NCBI RefSeq assembly: GCF_032854445.1
Contig: NC_088306.1
Location: forward strand, 20,121,764-20,185,763
DNA length: 64,000 nucleotides
Origin: Liolophura sinensis
Lineage: Eukaryota; Mollusca; Polyplacophora; Chitonida; Chitonidae
Direction of reading: 5' to 3'
Shown piece by piece: positions 11,848 to 23,730 of this stretch (positions are counted from its first letter, which is position 1; each line of letters starts with the position of its first letter). The notes beneath the pieces are model-generated. The model worked only from the letters and a program-made list of their open reading frames with translations, did not search any database and was not told the DNA's origin. The translations under genes and the position numbers were made by a program.

Positions 11848-14800
11848 ATGCCAGGCCTGGAAAAGCTTCTGCGGGGCATCCTGCGCTACCATCAGGGCAC
11901 TAAACAGGAAATGGTTCATCAGCTGAACAGTTTTAAAGCCAATCCTAAGGTGAGGGGTACTACCTATATAAGGATCATGGTTTATGTGTAGGTAAATGAA
12001 CGATTGAAATTTGGCTGCCAGCGTTTAATAATACCCCAACCACTGGAATAAAGTCAATCTTCAGGTGAAATTTACAATATATAATATTTACAGTTTTGTT
12101 TCCTCTTCTATAATATTCAGCAAATCAGTTCTTTCGTGACAAGTATACAAATACCACAAGATAGTAGGGATGTAAGGATATGCTGCAGTATTGGTGTATC
12201 TGCTCTAGAATTGTGGCCAATCAAGCTATCCGTACTGATGAACTTCCATGTAAACAAAAAACACGACGTCAAACGAAGATGTCGAAACATTTCCTGACAG
12301 ACCTTAAACTTTGAAATTCCCACTGGGAAAATCAGCGGTTTGGAAATATGTTGCACTCTTGACAGGACTCTACTTCACAACTATCGGTCGAGTGTGTTAT
12401 ATCGCAATCAAGTACAAACGTAGTACAACAAACATGCCCACACACTTAAAGCAGCACCAACCCCATATCACGGAAGATACACACACAGAGTAAAATCAAA
12501 AGCTGTAGAGAAATTCCATAGCTTAAATAATTACTAAAGTTATATGTTTACACTAATACTCAAGTTTACATGGGTTTGTGTTTTATTACTGTTTGTTTTA
12601 TCGACCTAACATGTGTTGGTCGTAGCTTAACACTGCTTAGTAGTTGGAACACCCTTTTATCTTCTGTACTCTCTTGACATGTTCAGACCAAATCATTGGT
12701 GGGAATGGGAATAAACCCCAAGGAGTTTATTGTATCCCATTATATGTAAAAATTATGGTGTATTGGTATATATAGATTCAAAAGTACATGTAATTAATGC
12801 AGATAAATTTTCAGACGATGAAGTGTAATTCTTCCACCTTTATGCATGTTTGCAAAATGTGTATTTAAGCATATTGTGAAGGCAAGGTTAAGGAATTAGG
12901 GTGTGTCATTTATATATATAAATGAAGAGATTATAGTACCCAATGTATATGTGGTTGAGGGATCATCCCAACAATGTGGTAGCTGTAAGTTCAAGTCCAG
13001 CTCATGCTGACTTCTTCTCTGGCCATATGTGGGAAGGTCTGTCAGCCACCAGGGGATGGTAGTGGGTCTCCGCCCCATTTCCTCCCACCATAATGCTGGC
13101 CGCCATCATCCAAGTGAAATATTCTTGAGTACGGCGTAAAAACACCAATCAAATAAATCAATCAATCAAACCAATGTCAGAGGGTTCTTTTTGTCTCAAA
13201 ATGGTATTTTGAGGTTTGTTTTTAGGGTAGGATGTATCACCTCCAAAGTAATATTCTATGACATGTATCTGCCTCTGAAAACGCTCTTTTGGGCAAATTT
13301 TTTGTGGTCATTTACAGTAGTCCATCCTTTTCTCCCCAACAGGCTGTGGCCATGTACTTCTCCTGCATGGACTGTCGCTTGCAGCCGTCGCTGATAACGG
13401 ACACACGGCCTGGCGACATGTTTGTTGTGCGTAACCCTGGTAACCTGATCCCACACGCGCGTCACTGTAATCTGCAGGAGTCCGTTACTGGAGAACCAGC
13501 GGCACTGGAACTGACATGTGTCAAGCTAGAGATCAGGGATGTCATTGTGTGTGGCCACTCAGACTGTAAGGTAAGTGACGAGAAATTACCCATGAGTAAA
13601 ACTGTAGAGGTGACTGGAATGAAATGTGCATGTATGTAAAACTTTCAGAAGTGTTGTTTACTATACAGCTTTGGAGTGGGTGATCTAATGAGCAAGGCAT
13701 CTGAATAAGTGTGACTTTCAGAAATTGTGTTCACCATTTGTGGTCAGATGAGTGTTTTAAAAATGTGTAAATTACCAGGATATAGTGTAATGTGTAAAGC
13801 ATCTTATTAAAGTGTGAGTTTCAGAAGTGTTTACCAAAAGCACTATAATAGAACGAATATGTAGAGTGATTGATTGATTGATTTGATTTGTGTTTTACAC
13901 CATACTCAAGAATATTTCACTTCGTATAATAGCTGCCAGTATTATGGTGTAATAAAACTGTGCAGAGACCCGGGGGAAACCCATAACCATCCGCAGGTTG
14001 TTGGCAGACCTTCCCATGTATGACCAGAGAGGCAGCCATCATGGGAGTTTACATTGGTGAGACGCTCCAGACCGCACAGTTACAAAGGTCTTCACACCTG
14101 CATGAAATGTAACTTTCAAAAAAGTGTTGTTTACCAGAAGGACGTTCTAAATTTATATGTATAGAATACCTGATTCATGATTAAAGTGTAACTTTAAATA
14201 GGTGTTGAATACATCTTTGGCTTTGATAACATTCAAGTTTAATTGAGGTAGAGAGTCACAACGATCTGTTGTCTATTTTGGTAGATCTGATTGGTCGAAA
14301 TAAAACAAACTAAGAGTAACGTTATCAATTCGGTGTTGAAAATATGTTAATTATTTTAATTTACTGTATAAATTCCTTGTTAGTATTAAGTTACATATTT
14401 ACCCTTTAAATAGATAAATAATTCCAATTTTTTAATACCGTGAATTACAGAACCCCAAAGGGAACTCAAATTAAGAGGTTATAGTTCACCTTTAACCTTT
14501 AAAACTTTAAAGACTTGAAGACTTTAAAACTGGTGCTTCTTACTGCCTGGCTTGGCACTCAGCAATGACAGGTTAGAGTCAGGAAACAGGACTGGTTGTC
14601 CTGGTGTCAGTATAATGTGACTGGATGGGGTGTCAGGTCTGGTGTCTTCAGCATGGACTCACATGGAATGTGACGGCAGAACTTTGGCAGCATGAACTCG
14701 TCCTGCCACAGTAAGACACAGTATATGTACATACGCCTAAGGACTCCTTAGTTATCATATCACTGAAAGATGTTTAACTACGACATTAAAGCCCAAGCAT

Positions 14801-16803
14801 ACATACATATACTTGAACCTGTTACAGAAGTTTTATGTAAATAATAAAATTATTGACAAATTTGTGAATATATTTTACAATACATATGCTTTAGGCCATG
14901 GAGGGCTTGCACAACTTTAAAGGGCAGTGCTCACATGATGAAGGAAGTCCATTGGGCAACTGGTTGAAAAAGTATGGTGGTGACTCTTTGGAGAAGTTCT
15001 CCCAGCTAACTGCTGAGAATAACTACAGGGGACCGCTCAAGTTTGAAGGGGCAGCCAAGAAGTTTGATTTTGAGGCGTTTATAGATCCCCAAAAGAAGCT
15101 GTCTGAATGTGACAAGCTTTCACAAGTAAGTTAAGGTGTTGAAAGGATGAACATGAATGTTTTTTTAATTCATTCTCATTTATTTATTTATTAATTTGAT
15201 TGCAGTGTAAAGGATACAGAATTGATGCTGATCGGCTGATTGACAGTGGAGATAGGGTTTCCTGGGTTAAATCCTCCAACTTTAGTCACGCTTAAATTTA
15301 TTTGTTTATTTGATTGGTATTTTACGCCGTACTCAAGAATATTTCACTTATACGGTGACCAGCATTATGGTGGGTGGAAACCGGGCAGAGCCCGGGGGAA
15401 ACCCACGACCATCCACAGGTTGTTGGCAGACCTTCCCGCGCACGACCGGAGAGGAAGCCAGCATAAGCTGGACTTGAACTCACAGCAACCACATTGGTGA
15501 GAGGCTCATGGGTCATCACGCTGCACTAGCGCGCTAACCAGCTGAGCCACAGAGGCCCCCAGCTTAAATAAATCTGCCATACATGTACCTATTAAAGCAT
15601 AGCGTGGATTGCCTGTCTTTCACACCAGCCAATCAGATATGATGCTGTATCCCCTTTAACACCTTTAAATCTTTAGAAGTTTTCACTTTTACGATGATGG
15701 TTGAGTTTCTATAGTGGAGGAAACGGGAGTGCACAGGGTACATCACTTGCAGGTTTATACTGACAGACAAATTCTTGCACAGTACATATGTGTGTTGTAT
15801 TGGTGGACGACCCGTGATCCTCATGAACTTCATGTTAAACCACACTAACAGAGAGATCGGTGGTGCTAATCTCTAAGTTATTACCACTAAGCCCCGGAAT
15901 TACGTGGCAATCTTAGACTTAAGTCAAAACTTCAGTCATTAAATTTGGTATGTTCCTTACCTGTTAGTTTAGCTGAAATTTGTTGTACAATAATTTACCC
16001 AGAATTTAAGTTTTCAAGCAGACTTTTCACCTTCTAATATAAGAAACAACAATTTTAAATTTTGACGCAAGTTTGCTTGCTCTAAGATTGCTTCATGATG
16101 AAAGGGCCAGGGCCATGAGAATAGTGGAAGTCTGGGAAAATTAATGTAATGTATTGTCATGCTAACTTCAGCGTAGCTTAGGGTCGTTCCCTGAGTGTCG
16201 CCATACATGTGTAGGCGTCCTTTTTTGTCTTCATGTGAAAAAAAAAAAATTTACCAAATTCACGATTTCAGTACTTTATGTATTGAGCTGAAGTTTTGCA
16301 TTCACATGTCTAATACAGGCGAACTCTTTGGTAGCCTTTGCTACCGGCTCAAAGTTACTTGCGGTTTCACTAAGTCATAAGTAAATCATGTCATAAATTT
16401 GATAACTACTATGATTTTAATTAAGGAGCTTTATTATACCTCTGGTGAACTATATATATAGAACTCATTCAGTAGCTCATTAACTCAAGCTTCACGACAA
16501 GGCCTGGTATAAATGTGGTTTTACGTTTTTTGTTTTTTGTTATTTTTAATTTAATTTTTTTAAGAGAAAATGTGTTTTTGTTATTTTGAGGTAAACTGTC
16601 TACAACAACTGACTAACATCTCAAGTTACCCGTTCATGAAGGAGAAGATTATCATGAATAAGGTGCATCTTCATGCCTTCTGGTTCGATATCCACACCGG
16701 CGATGTTTTCATGTTCAGTCGTCCAAGAAAACAGTTTCTGGAAATCAACGAAGACACTTATGACAGTTTAGTTTCAGAGACGCAAACAGCTTCTCCTGCA
16801 TAA
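11848..16803 (+). CDS. CAHbeta: Beta-class carbonic anhydrase, four coding exons
   Basis: The exons are 11848-11949, 13343-13570, 14895-15125 and 16591-16803. All junctions are GT-AG and phase 0, giving 257 codons, close to the roughly 255 of insect beta-CAs. The enzyme interconverts CO2 and bicarbonate with a zinc-bound hydroxide. Zinc ligands are Cys42 (SCMDCR), His106 and Cys109 (CGHSDCK); Asp44 and Arg46 form the usual dyad. GDMFVVRNPGNLIPHA matches the family block 'RNxGN', and the C-terminal exon has LHAFWFDIHTGDV. The start MPGLEKLLRGI is the usual beta-CA start, so a mitochondrial presequence is not evident. Residue 45 is Cys where Ser or Ala is usual. Beta-CAs are absent from vertebrates but kept in many invertebrates. 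Introns 1-3 each carry at least one SINE. Identification is firm; localisation is not known. Confidence 0.95.
12950..13172 (+). mobile_element. SINE family A copy in carbonic anhydrase intron 1
   Basis: It shows the tRNA-like B box ('agttcaagtcc'), the conserved core ('tttcctcccaccataatg') and the tail 'attcttgagtacggcg' followed by an AATAAAT/AATCAATC run. The 5' head is diverged. Confidence 0.85.
13866..14090 (-). mobile_element. SINE family A copy in carbonic anhydrase intron 2
   Basis: Reverse-orientation copy: the tail (GATT repeats, then 'tactcaagaatatttcac') comes first, then the core and part of the head. The core is diverged around 13945. Confidence 0.85.
14505..14800 (+). mobile_element. 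Diverged SINE family B copy in carbonic anhydrase intron 2
   Basis: It shares the order of blocks with the better copies at 21152-21382 and 54270-54540: an opening block near 'gactttaaa', a middle with 'gtcagtataatg', then 'tttagttatcatat', and an end at 'gacattaaagcccaagca'. Similarity is moderate. Confidence 0.55.
15290..15562 (-). mobile_element. Full-length SINE family A copy in carbonic anhydrase intron 3
   Basis: The best-preserved copy in the window. Read on the minus strand it begins with a tRNA-like A box ('tggctcagctggttagc'), then a B box ('gagttcaagtcc'), the core, and the tail ending in an AAATAAA-type run near 15295. tRNA-headed SINEs are transcribed by RNA polymerase III and moved by LINE enzymes. 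Confidence 0.92.
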
Positions 16804-16984
16804 CCATGGAAACGCGATGTTTAAAAATTAGCTGTTTGTACAGCAAGTCAGGCTGAAAGCCACTGCAAGTTAGCAGACTCAATGTGCCAATGTTCAGGCG
16901 ACAAGTCTCGTCAGCCGGTTTGTTTCATCAACATGATCAATCAATAATGCTCAATGGATGGACATTTCCATGCAGAACAATGTC

Positions 16985-17405
16985 TCAATAGGGTCAGGGG
17001 TAATGTTCATACAACAAATATTCACCTATATCTGTAAATATAAACAAATGGGGTCAGTGGTAATGTTAATACAACAAATATTCACCTATATCTGTAAATA
17101 TAAACAAATGGGGTCAGTGGTAATGTTAATACAACAAATATCAGCCTATATCTATACATGTAAACAAATGGGGTCAGTGGTAATGTTAATACAACAGGTA
17201 TCAGCCTATATCTGTAAATAAATGGGGTCAGTGGTAATGTTAATACAACAGATATCAGCCTATATCTGTAAACAAATGGGGTCAGTGGTAATGTTAATAC
17301 AACAGATATCAGCCTATACCTGTAAACAAATGGGGTCAGTGGTAATGTTAATACAACAGATATCAGTCTCTACATAAATGTAAACAAATGGGGTCAGTGG
17401 TAATG
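16985..17405. repeat. Minisatellite, 54-60 bp unit, about 7.5 copies
   Basis: The unit starts 'ggggtcagtggtaatgtt' and repeats directly after the 3' end of the carbonic anhydrase gene. Early units are 60 bp and later ones about 54 bp, having lost part of the AT-rich end. It may be transcribed as part of the 3' UTR. Confidence 0.95.
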
Positions 17406-17559
17406 TTTCAGAACCATTCAGAAAAGGTGTTTTGTGTATGGTCATATTTTACTTCACATGGAAGCCTTCTTAAAATTATCTTGTCATTGATTGAAATGGC
17501 ATTTTACCGTATTTTTGTGGGCTTCTTAAATTGTTTTCCCATTGATCATGTGAAAGCCA

Positions 17560-17840
17560 TTAACCCAGTTGTTGTGTAGAGGGTACATTGTAAGCACCAA
17601 TAGCCATTAAGCCAGTTGTTGTATAGAGGGTACAATGTATAGAGTTGATAGCCATTAAGCCAGTTGTTGTATAGAGGGTACAATGTATAATGCAGGTAGC
17701 CATTAACCCAGTTGTTGTATAGAGGGTACAATGTATAATGCAGGTAGCCATTAAGCCAGTTGTTGTGTAGAGGATACAATGTATAATGCAGGTAGCCATT
17801 AAGCCAGTTGTTGTGTAGAGGGTATAATGCAGGTAGAGTT
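17560..17840. repeat. Minisatellite, about 48 bp unit, 6 copies
   Basis: Tandem copies of a unit opening 'agccattaagccagttgttg' and closing 'tataatgcaggt'. The frames through it are repeat artefacts. Confidence 0.93.
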
Positions 17841-17879
17841 TCCTGTTATGAAGATCCCTGTGTCTTGTTGAATGTCTAA

Positions 17880-18060
17880 TATGTCTCAAAAGATATCTTG
17901 AGGTACACATACCAAAAATGACCTCAAATTTCACCGACAAAAGTCCATTTTTAGAGGCTAATAAATGTGACAAAATATTTTTTTCGGTGTTGAAACTTAC
18001 AATTTTCCAGGAGAATATCATCCCATGTTGTTAAAGCAAACCTCTAAGCTCATTGTCTCA
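17880..18060. repeat. Dispersed repeat family F
   Basis: This segment ('ttagaggctaataaatgtg', 'ttgaaacttacaattttcc') has a relative at 42355-42545 and a weaker one at 21415-21640. All have 'gttgaaactt' or 'ctgaaactta' followed by a 'tttcca'/'tttctgg' block and an AT-rich end. The class is unknown. Confidence 0.6.
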
Positions 18061-18960
18061 AGCAATTGTCCTTTTTGTTTTAATCCAAGGAGGTATTTTT
18101 CAAATAATGGCTCATGATAATTATTTAAATTCAGCATAATAAAAGGCATTAGTTGAGCATTAATATTAAGTGTCTGGGCCTGGAAATCCCTAGGCCTTTA
18201 TTAAAGCTGTGCCTAATGTGTTCTCTATGTATTACTGTATTTTGCTCAAAGTTTTTGTTTGTAAAAACTTGCTTTCAAAGGCACATAAAGGCTTTAAAAT
18301 GATAGTTTTGATGCCAAGACTTAGTTTTTCAGGAAAGGAATTAATCAGACTTCACCCAACAGTGGCCCTATGCTTTTGATGAATAAATCAGGATAAATCA
18401 GGATAAATCAGAATGTGGCACTTAAAAAAGCTGAACTCTTGATGAAATACGTCCGATAGCCACAGTTGGAGCTAATGGGTCTCATGTCCATGCCAAATAC
18501 ATCATAATTTGATATATTTCTTCATTTGGTCATTGTTTAAAGCAATACCAAAACTTCTTGGCATGACCATGGTATTTTTATGGGAAGAGGAAACTGGAGA
18601 GACAAATGGAAAGTGATAAACATTCCCACGCTTCACCGGTAGAGAGATTTGGTTGGATTGATCGATGATAGCAAAGCTGAAGAAGTTTTCCTGGCCATCA
18701 CGTTTATGCATTGAGGAAACCAGAGTGCCGGAAGTAAACTTTCGCTAAATACTTGACAACCCTCTTGATCTGACCTGCATCCGAAAAAGTGGGAACTGGA
18801 TACAAACATGCCTCCGGTTTTAACATCTGAGCCAGTGAGGATCACTCAGTGGTAGAAGAAGTCTTCAGCAACTTTCAGGCTGTAAGTGCTGACAGAGAAA
18901 TGTTCTTCTGGCCAATTGACTGAGCTGAGAGCAACGCTTAATCTGAATTACCCAAAGTCA
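18061..18960. other. Unannotated AT-rich stretch
   Basis: Nothing recognised beyond a small 10-bp direct repeat near 18385 ('aggataaatc'). Confidence 0.5.
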
Positions 18961-18974
18961 GGTGTAACATGCAT

Positions 18975-19195
18975 GATGTATGTATTTATTTGATTGGTGT
19001 TTAATACTGTACTAAACGGCACTGTACTTACTCGACGGCGATCAGGTTTACAGGTGGAGCAACCTGAGTGCACAAAGTAAACCACCTTTCTTTGCCAGGT
19101 AAGCCTGGTAAGTGTACCTGCGCACGTTCCTAACTTAAGGACAGTTGAAATAACGTACGAGAGCTGGTTTTGAAGATGCAACCTCATTGGTCAGG
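18975..19195 (-). mobile_element. Diverged SINE-like element sharing the family A tail
   Basis: The minus-strand 3' end matches the family A tail (AATAAATAC, then the reverse of 'tttgattggtgttt'). The body departs from the family core. A further short fragment with the same tail and a different body lies at 27514-27620. Confidence 0.5.
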
Positions 19196-19449
19196 TCCAG
19201 CTGATAGTGACATCAAGTCATCATGATAATCTGAGTTAGCAAGGTCCTGTAGTATGCACAAAATGCAATGAGCTGTGTAAACATGCACACCTTCAACATT
19301 ATGATTGAAAATTTGACAACCTTGACGAGGCAGGCAGCTCTCCATGCCATCATGTTGTTGCAAGGTATGTATGTCAATATGACAGGCGTCCACATACATG
19401 GCTAAACCAAATATGTTAGAGGTGGATGTCTTTTAGAAGAAAAGATGTT

Positions 19450-20130
19450 ATCTCATGGAAAAAGTGCCTGGTGTGAAAATGGTCTGGTAGGAAAATTGTC
19501 TAGTGCTGAGTAAAGAGTCCGCTTGCAAATTGTGTCATGAGGAAACCTTCCAGTGGGAAGTTGTCTGGTGGGTAAATTGTTGGGTGAGGAAACAATCTGG
19601 TGGGAACATTGTCTGGCAAGGACACAATCTGGTGATGAAATTGTTTGGCAAGGAAACAATGTGGTGAGGAAACAATCTGGTGGGGAAATTGTTGGGTGAG
19701 GAAATAATCTTTTGGAGAAATTGTCTGGCGAGGAAACAATCTGGTGAGGAAATTCTTTGGCTAGGAAACAGTGTGGTGGGGAAATTGTCTGGCAAGAAAA
19801 CAATCTGGTGAGAAAACAATCTGGTGAGGAAATTCTTTGGCTAGGAAACAATGTGGTGGGGAAATTGTCTGGCAAGAAAACAATCTGGTGAGAAAACAAT
19901 CTGGTGGGGAATTAGTTTGTCGAGGAAACAATTTGATGGGGAAATTGTTTGGTGAGGAAACAATCTGGTGAGGAAACTGCTTGGTTAGGAAACAATCTAG
20001 TGGGGAAATTGTTTGGTAGAAAAATGTGTACTGAGGAATTGTCTAGAGGGAAACTGTCCAGTGGGAAATTGTCTACTAAGGAAATTGGTTGGAAATTGTC
20101 TGGTGAAGAAATTAATACTGTCTGGTGTGA
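19450..20130. repeat. Minisatellite, 17-18 bp monomer, about 35 copies
   Basis: Alternating monomers like 'gaggaaacaatctggtg' and 'gggaaattgtctggc' are strung together. A recent 84-bp local duplication is visible: 'ggtgaggaaattctttggc' stands at about 19743 and again at about 19827. Long frames across it are artefacts. Confidence 0.93.
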
Positions 20131-20384
20131 AAAGTGTCTGTTGGGGAATATATCAAGGATGGAATCTTCACAGTTACCCCTCGTATGTTTTATAGCATTT
20201 GTAACACAGGTAAGAAAACATGACAAAACCAGTAATGTTAGACAATTTTCTTTTATAATTACCTCATGCTATCGAGCAGTGCAACAGCTACATTTGTCCC
20301 TATCCATATACGTCCTGAACTTCTTGTTACAATAAGAATTATGCATGTGGATGTATACTCTGTAGTCTTTTATAGCAACTGAAT

Positions 20385-20492
20385 AATTAGCTCTGAGATC
20401 GGTTTGCCATGTTCCCAGCTTATTAACCTGCATTTCTGAAGGCTAAGCTGGGAAGAATGGAACAGATCTCAGATCTACTGAATAATGTGTCG
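20385..20492. mobile_element. Short fold-back element, family D
   Basis: The left arm ('agctctgagatcggtttgcc') and right arm ('ggaacagatctcagatct') are imperfect inverted repeats around a centre near 20430. A second copy in the opposite orientation lies at 52764-52865, where the arm 'ggcaaaccgatctcagagct' is the reverse complement of this left arm. Probably a MITE. Confidence 0.75.
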
Positions 20493-20955
20493 ATAAACAT
20501 ACACTGTATCCTTTGCTTACATGAACATCAACCAAACATATAATTAATACATATAATTACATGTCAGATTAACCACATACATATAATAAACTATTGATGT
20601 ACCTGTTACATGTACCTCCTTGGAATAAACAAACACACTTGCATGTTGTGTCTCCTTGCTGGTTAAAAATCAAAAGTACAAACATACTAAATGTTGTTCC
20701 CATACACCCTTGATTAAAAAGAAAACATCAGTTGAAAGAAAGGAATAGGCCAATGTGGTGTATCTCACATGAAGTAGGCTAAATTTAAGACCAATAAACA
20801 TTTGTAAGTCTTTAATAATATAAACACAATATATTAACAATAAACGAATACTCTGTGTATCTTGGAAATCCAAATCATATCGTAAACATAAATACTTGCA
20901 TTTCTTTTTCCCAATTAACCAAAAATATGTATATTAACAACAAACAAATACATAA

Positions 20956-21411
20956 TGTACCCTAATTCCTCAACCTTTTTGCACATGAAAGAGCAACTTT
21001 CAGTGCAATTTATTCATTTTGGGAATTTGATTTTTTTGAAACAAAACTACACTGGTTGGATTGGCAAGTCTCAAAGCTTCACGAAAAGAATAATCAGTAT
21101 TATCAGTCAAATCAGAATGATGCCTTCAAAATATGCTTGAGGTCACACCTAAGACTTTAAAAGAGGAAGTTGCAACTTCCTCGCTTGGAGTTCAGCATGA
21201 AGGGGGTAGTGCAATGACTGGTTGACTCGTATTAGTATAATGGCTCGGGCGGGGCGGCTTTTTTGCCTTTGGTAAGGCGTCTCAGTGAAGCAACACTAGA
21301 TAAAAGAGTGGTGGAAATCCATCCTGCAACAAGGAGACACATTACATGCACTCTGCGGATTTCTTCGTCGTCATATGACGCAAACATGTGAAAATGTTGA
21401 AGAATGACAGT
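20956..21411. mobile_element. MITE family C, split by a nested SINE
   Basis: The left end reads 'accctaattcctcaacc' and the right end 'gttgaagaatgacag', an imperfect terminal inverted repeat. The body ('gagcaactttcagtgcaatt') is shared with copies at 27722-27945, 29835-30020, 35615-35840 and 41797-41990. About 230 bp of SINE family B sits inside, from 21152 to 21382. The intact copy at 27722 shows the uninterrupted order. Confidence 0.85.
21152..21382 (+). mobile_element. SINE family B copy nested in a MITE
   Basis: It shares 'actggttgac', 'tataatgg', 'gcgtctcagtgaagca', 'gtggaaatcc', 'cctgcaacaagga' and 'cgtcgtcatatgac' with the copy at 54270-54540. It lacks the 'ccccaagcactcactcac' tail and stops at the MITE sequence. 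Confidence 0.85.
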
Positions 21412-21675
21412 ATTTCAGAGTAAGAGGTCAATTAAAAACATGAATATATACCGTATTTGCTCTAAACAGTCTCTCAAAAAAGAATATCTTTCAGACACCA
21501 ATAAGGGTCGACCATAAAATACACTTTTGGTGTTGAAACTCTTAGTTTTCTGGTAGGATATGACAACAAACCACTTACCGAAGACCAATAAAACTCTCAG
21601 ATCAGGCAAGTAACTTAGTCAATGACAATGTTTTGGTCGATTACTGTACTAATATACACTAATATTTGTTGTTTA

Positions 21676-21845
21676 TTTTCTTATTTGATTGGTGTTTTAC
21701 ACCATACTGAAGAATGTTTCACTTATAGCATACCAGGCACCATTATGGTGGGAGGAAACCAGGCAGAACCCAGGCGAAACCCACGACCATCCACAAGTTG
21801 CAGGCAGGCCTTGAGGTACGGCCGAATACTTGTTGATCAAATTAC
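21676..21845 (-). mobile_element. SINE family A fragment
   Basis: Tail and core are present in reverse ('tgattggtgttttacacc', 'attatggtgggaggaaacc', 'gaaacccacgaccatcc'). The tRNA-like head is missing. Confidence 0.9.
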
Positions 21846-22444
21846 GCAAACACATGCTATTAAAACTGTTGTTTCCAGTGGGCTCAGTTTGGCTTCACTA
21901 CAATATACAGTATATCACAACCTGCTATTATTTCATTGATACAGTCCTTACATGTATGTGGACTTCAACAACAGACAAGTAAACAAGTATCTGATTGCAT
22001 GTATTATAGCAGTGAATGTAATATCAATGGCTCAATCACTAAAAAATGACTTCTCTTAAAAATGATGACTGTTAACTCAACCTGAAGTTCTCTCTTTTGA
22101 AGGAAGTGGACAGAAATCGCAATATGGACAGGGCAATGGAAAAGTAATGGAATGGAAATACACCTTTTAATATGATAATTTTGATTCACAAATCTGGAGT
22201 ACGGTTATAAAGACAAAAGAATACACACTGCATGTGCCCCTAATTAACAATATTATAACATATAATATGCAATCAAAATGACAGCCGCAGTAAACATTAA
22301 TGAACATCACACAGATGAATAAAGTTAACATACATATACAAATTACCTACATACATGTTTGTACATGTCTGCAGTACATTAATTGGAACAATAAATGATG
22401 CACTGTACATTGTATAGTTGCCCTCATAAATGTACCTCTACCTA

Positions 22445-22850
22445 TTGTTATGTAATGGTTGTAGGGTTTCACTACGTGGATCACACCTGGATTCAAACTT
22501 GGGTCTCAGCAGCCGAAGTCTGGTACTCTACCGACTGAGCTAATGGGAAAATCCCACTAGCTACTGCTAGTAAAAGCAATGAAAAGCTGCTCTCATTACA
22601 CTCCTCCCCACTTCAATCCTTCCCCCTCTCCCAAGTCACACCCGCGTTCACAGGCCCAGAGCCCCACCCTTCTTGGAACCTGTTTGGTCATGGCACCAGG
22701 GTAGTGGTTGAAGGATTTCACCACGTGGGTCACACCAGGATTCAAACTCAGGTCTCAGCAGCCGGAGTCCTGAGCTAAAGAGAAATTTCCACCAGCTAAT
22801 GTAAGTATAAGGACTGGAAAGCTGTTCTCCTTACAGTTACATCAGACTTC
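22445..22850 (-). repeat. Two copies of a tRNA-like sequence (SINE heads or tRNA relics)
   Basis: On the minus strand, 22555-22450 shows an A box 'tagctcagtcggtagagt' and a B box 'gtttgaatccag' at tRNA-like spacing. A diverged second copy lies at about 22840-22700, with the same B-box region ('gtttgaatcctgg') but a damaged A box. Each is followed by a similar stretch ('gctagtaaaagcaatg' against 'atgtaagtataagg'), so they form a local duplication of about 260 bp period. No clean acceptor stem was found, so a working tRNA is unlikely. Confidence 0.65.
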
Positions 22851-22869
22851 AATACTTGGCAGTTTACTT

Positions 22870-23470
22870 TCTGTATTGCATGGTTTCTAAATTTTAGTTA
22901 ACTACAGCACTGTATTAAAATGACTGCATTTCTAGCAATGTTATTTATTTTCATTATCCAACATATAATTATTAACTTTCATATTAATATCATTATGTAA
23001 AATAAGATTGAAGAGGCTATATCAGAGGTTTTTTAGATAAAAAAAAATCGATATTTATCGATCAAATTTTCTGTATTTACCAAGAAAAACTTAAATTACT
23101 GCCCTTCAGTAAATAAAAAGTACATGAATCTGCATTATGTATAGAGATAAAATGATTCTAAAGTTTGAAACAGATATAATGCGCCCCCTTTACAAATTTA
23201 AGGATTTTGTGAAAGTTAATCATATGGACTATTCCAAAATAACACCAAAATTTCAATTGGATTTGTGCTGATTGATTTTCTTGTTCTCCAGTTCTCCAGT
23301 ATAGCCTCTTCAACTTTACTGCTTACCGCTATATACAGATATATTCGAAATCCAGTATTTTTTGTTGACCTGTATTGTGCATCCAAAGCGGCAACAATCC
23401 AAGATACTTCTAGACTAAGTTTATTTTGTTACAGAAGATTAGTTGTAGGTCTACGTCCTACGTACGTTTT
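22870..23470. other. AT-rich gene-free stretch
   Basis: No exon or repeat recognised. Confidence 0.5.
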
Positions 23471-23477
23471 GTCTTTA

Positions 23478-23730
23478 TAGATATTACGTTTCCACAAACT
23501 AACTGCAATACATAATCTATAGATATTACATTTACACAAACTAACTGCAATACATAATCTATAGATATTACATTTACACAAACTAACTGCAATACATAAT
23601 CTATAGATATTACATTTACACAAACTAACTGCAATACATAATCTATAGATATTACATTTCCACAAACTAACTGCAATACATAATCTATAGATATTACATT
23701 TACACAAACTAATTGAAATACATAATATCC
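23478..23730. repeat. 42-bp minisatellite, 6 copies
   Basis: Units begin at 23478, 23520, 23562, 23604, 23646 and 23688 with 'tagatattacatttacacaa'. A few single-base variants distinguish them. Because 42 is a multiple of 3, every frame gives a 14-residue protein repeat, which explains the open frames here. Confidence 0.97.

Noticed and set aside
17560-18021. 153-codon minus-strand frame
   Set aside because: Mostly the 48-bp minisatellite translated as a 16-residue repeat.
19453-19899. 148-codon minus-strand frame
   Set aside because: Arises from the 17-18 bp minisatellite; no domain and a repeated peptide.
22450-22555. Functional tRNA gene on the minus strand
   Set aside because: A and B boxes are good, but I could not pair a clean acceptor stem, and a degraded second copy lies next to it.
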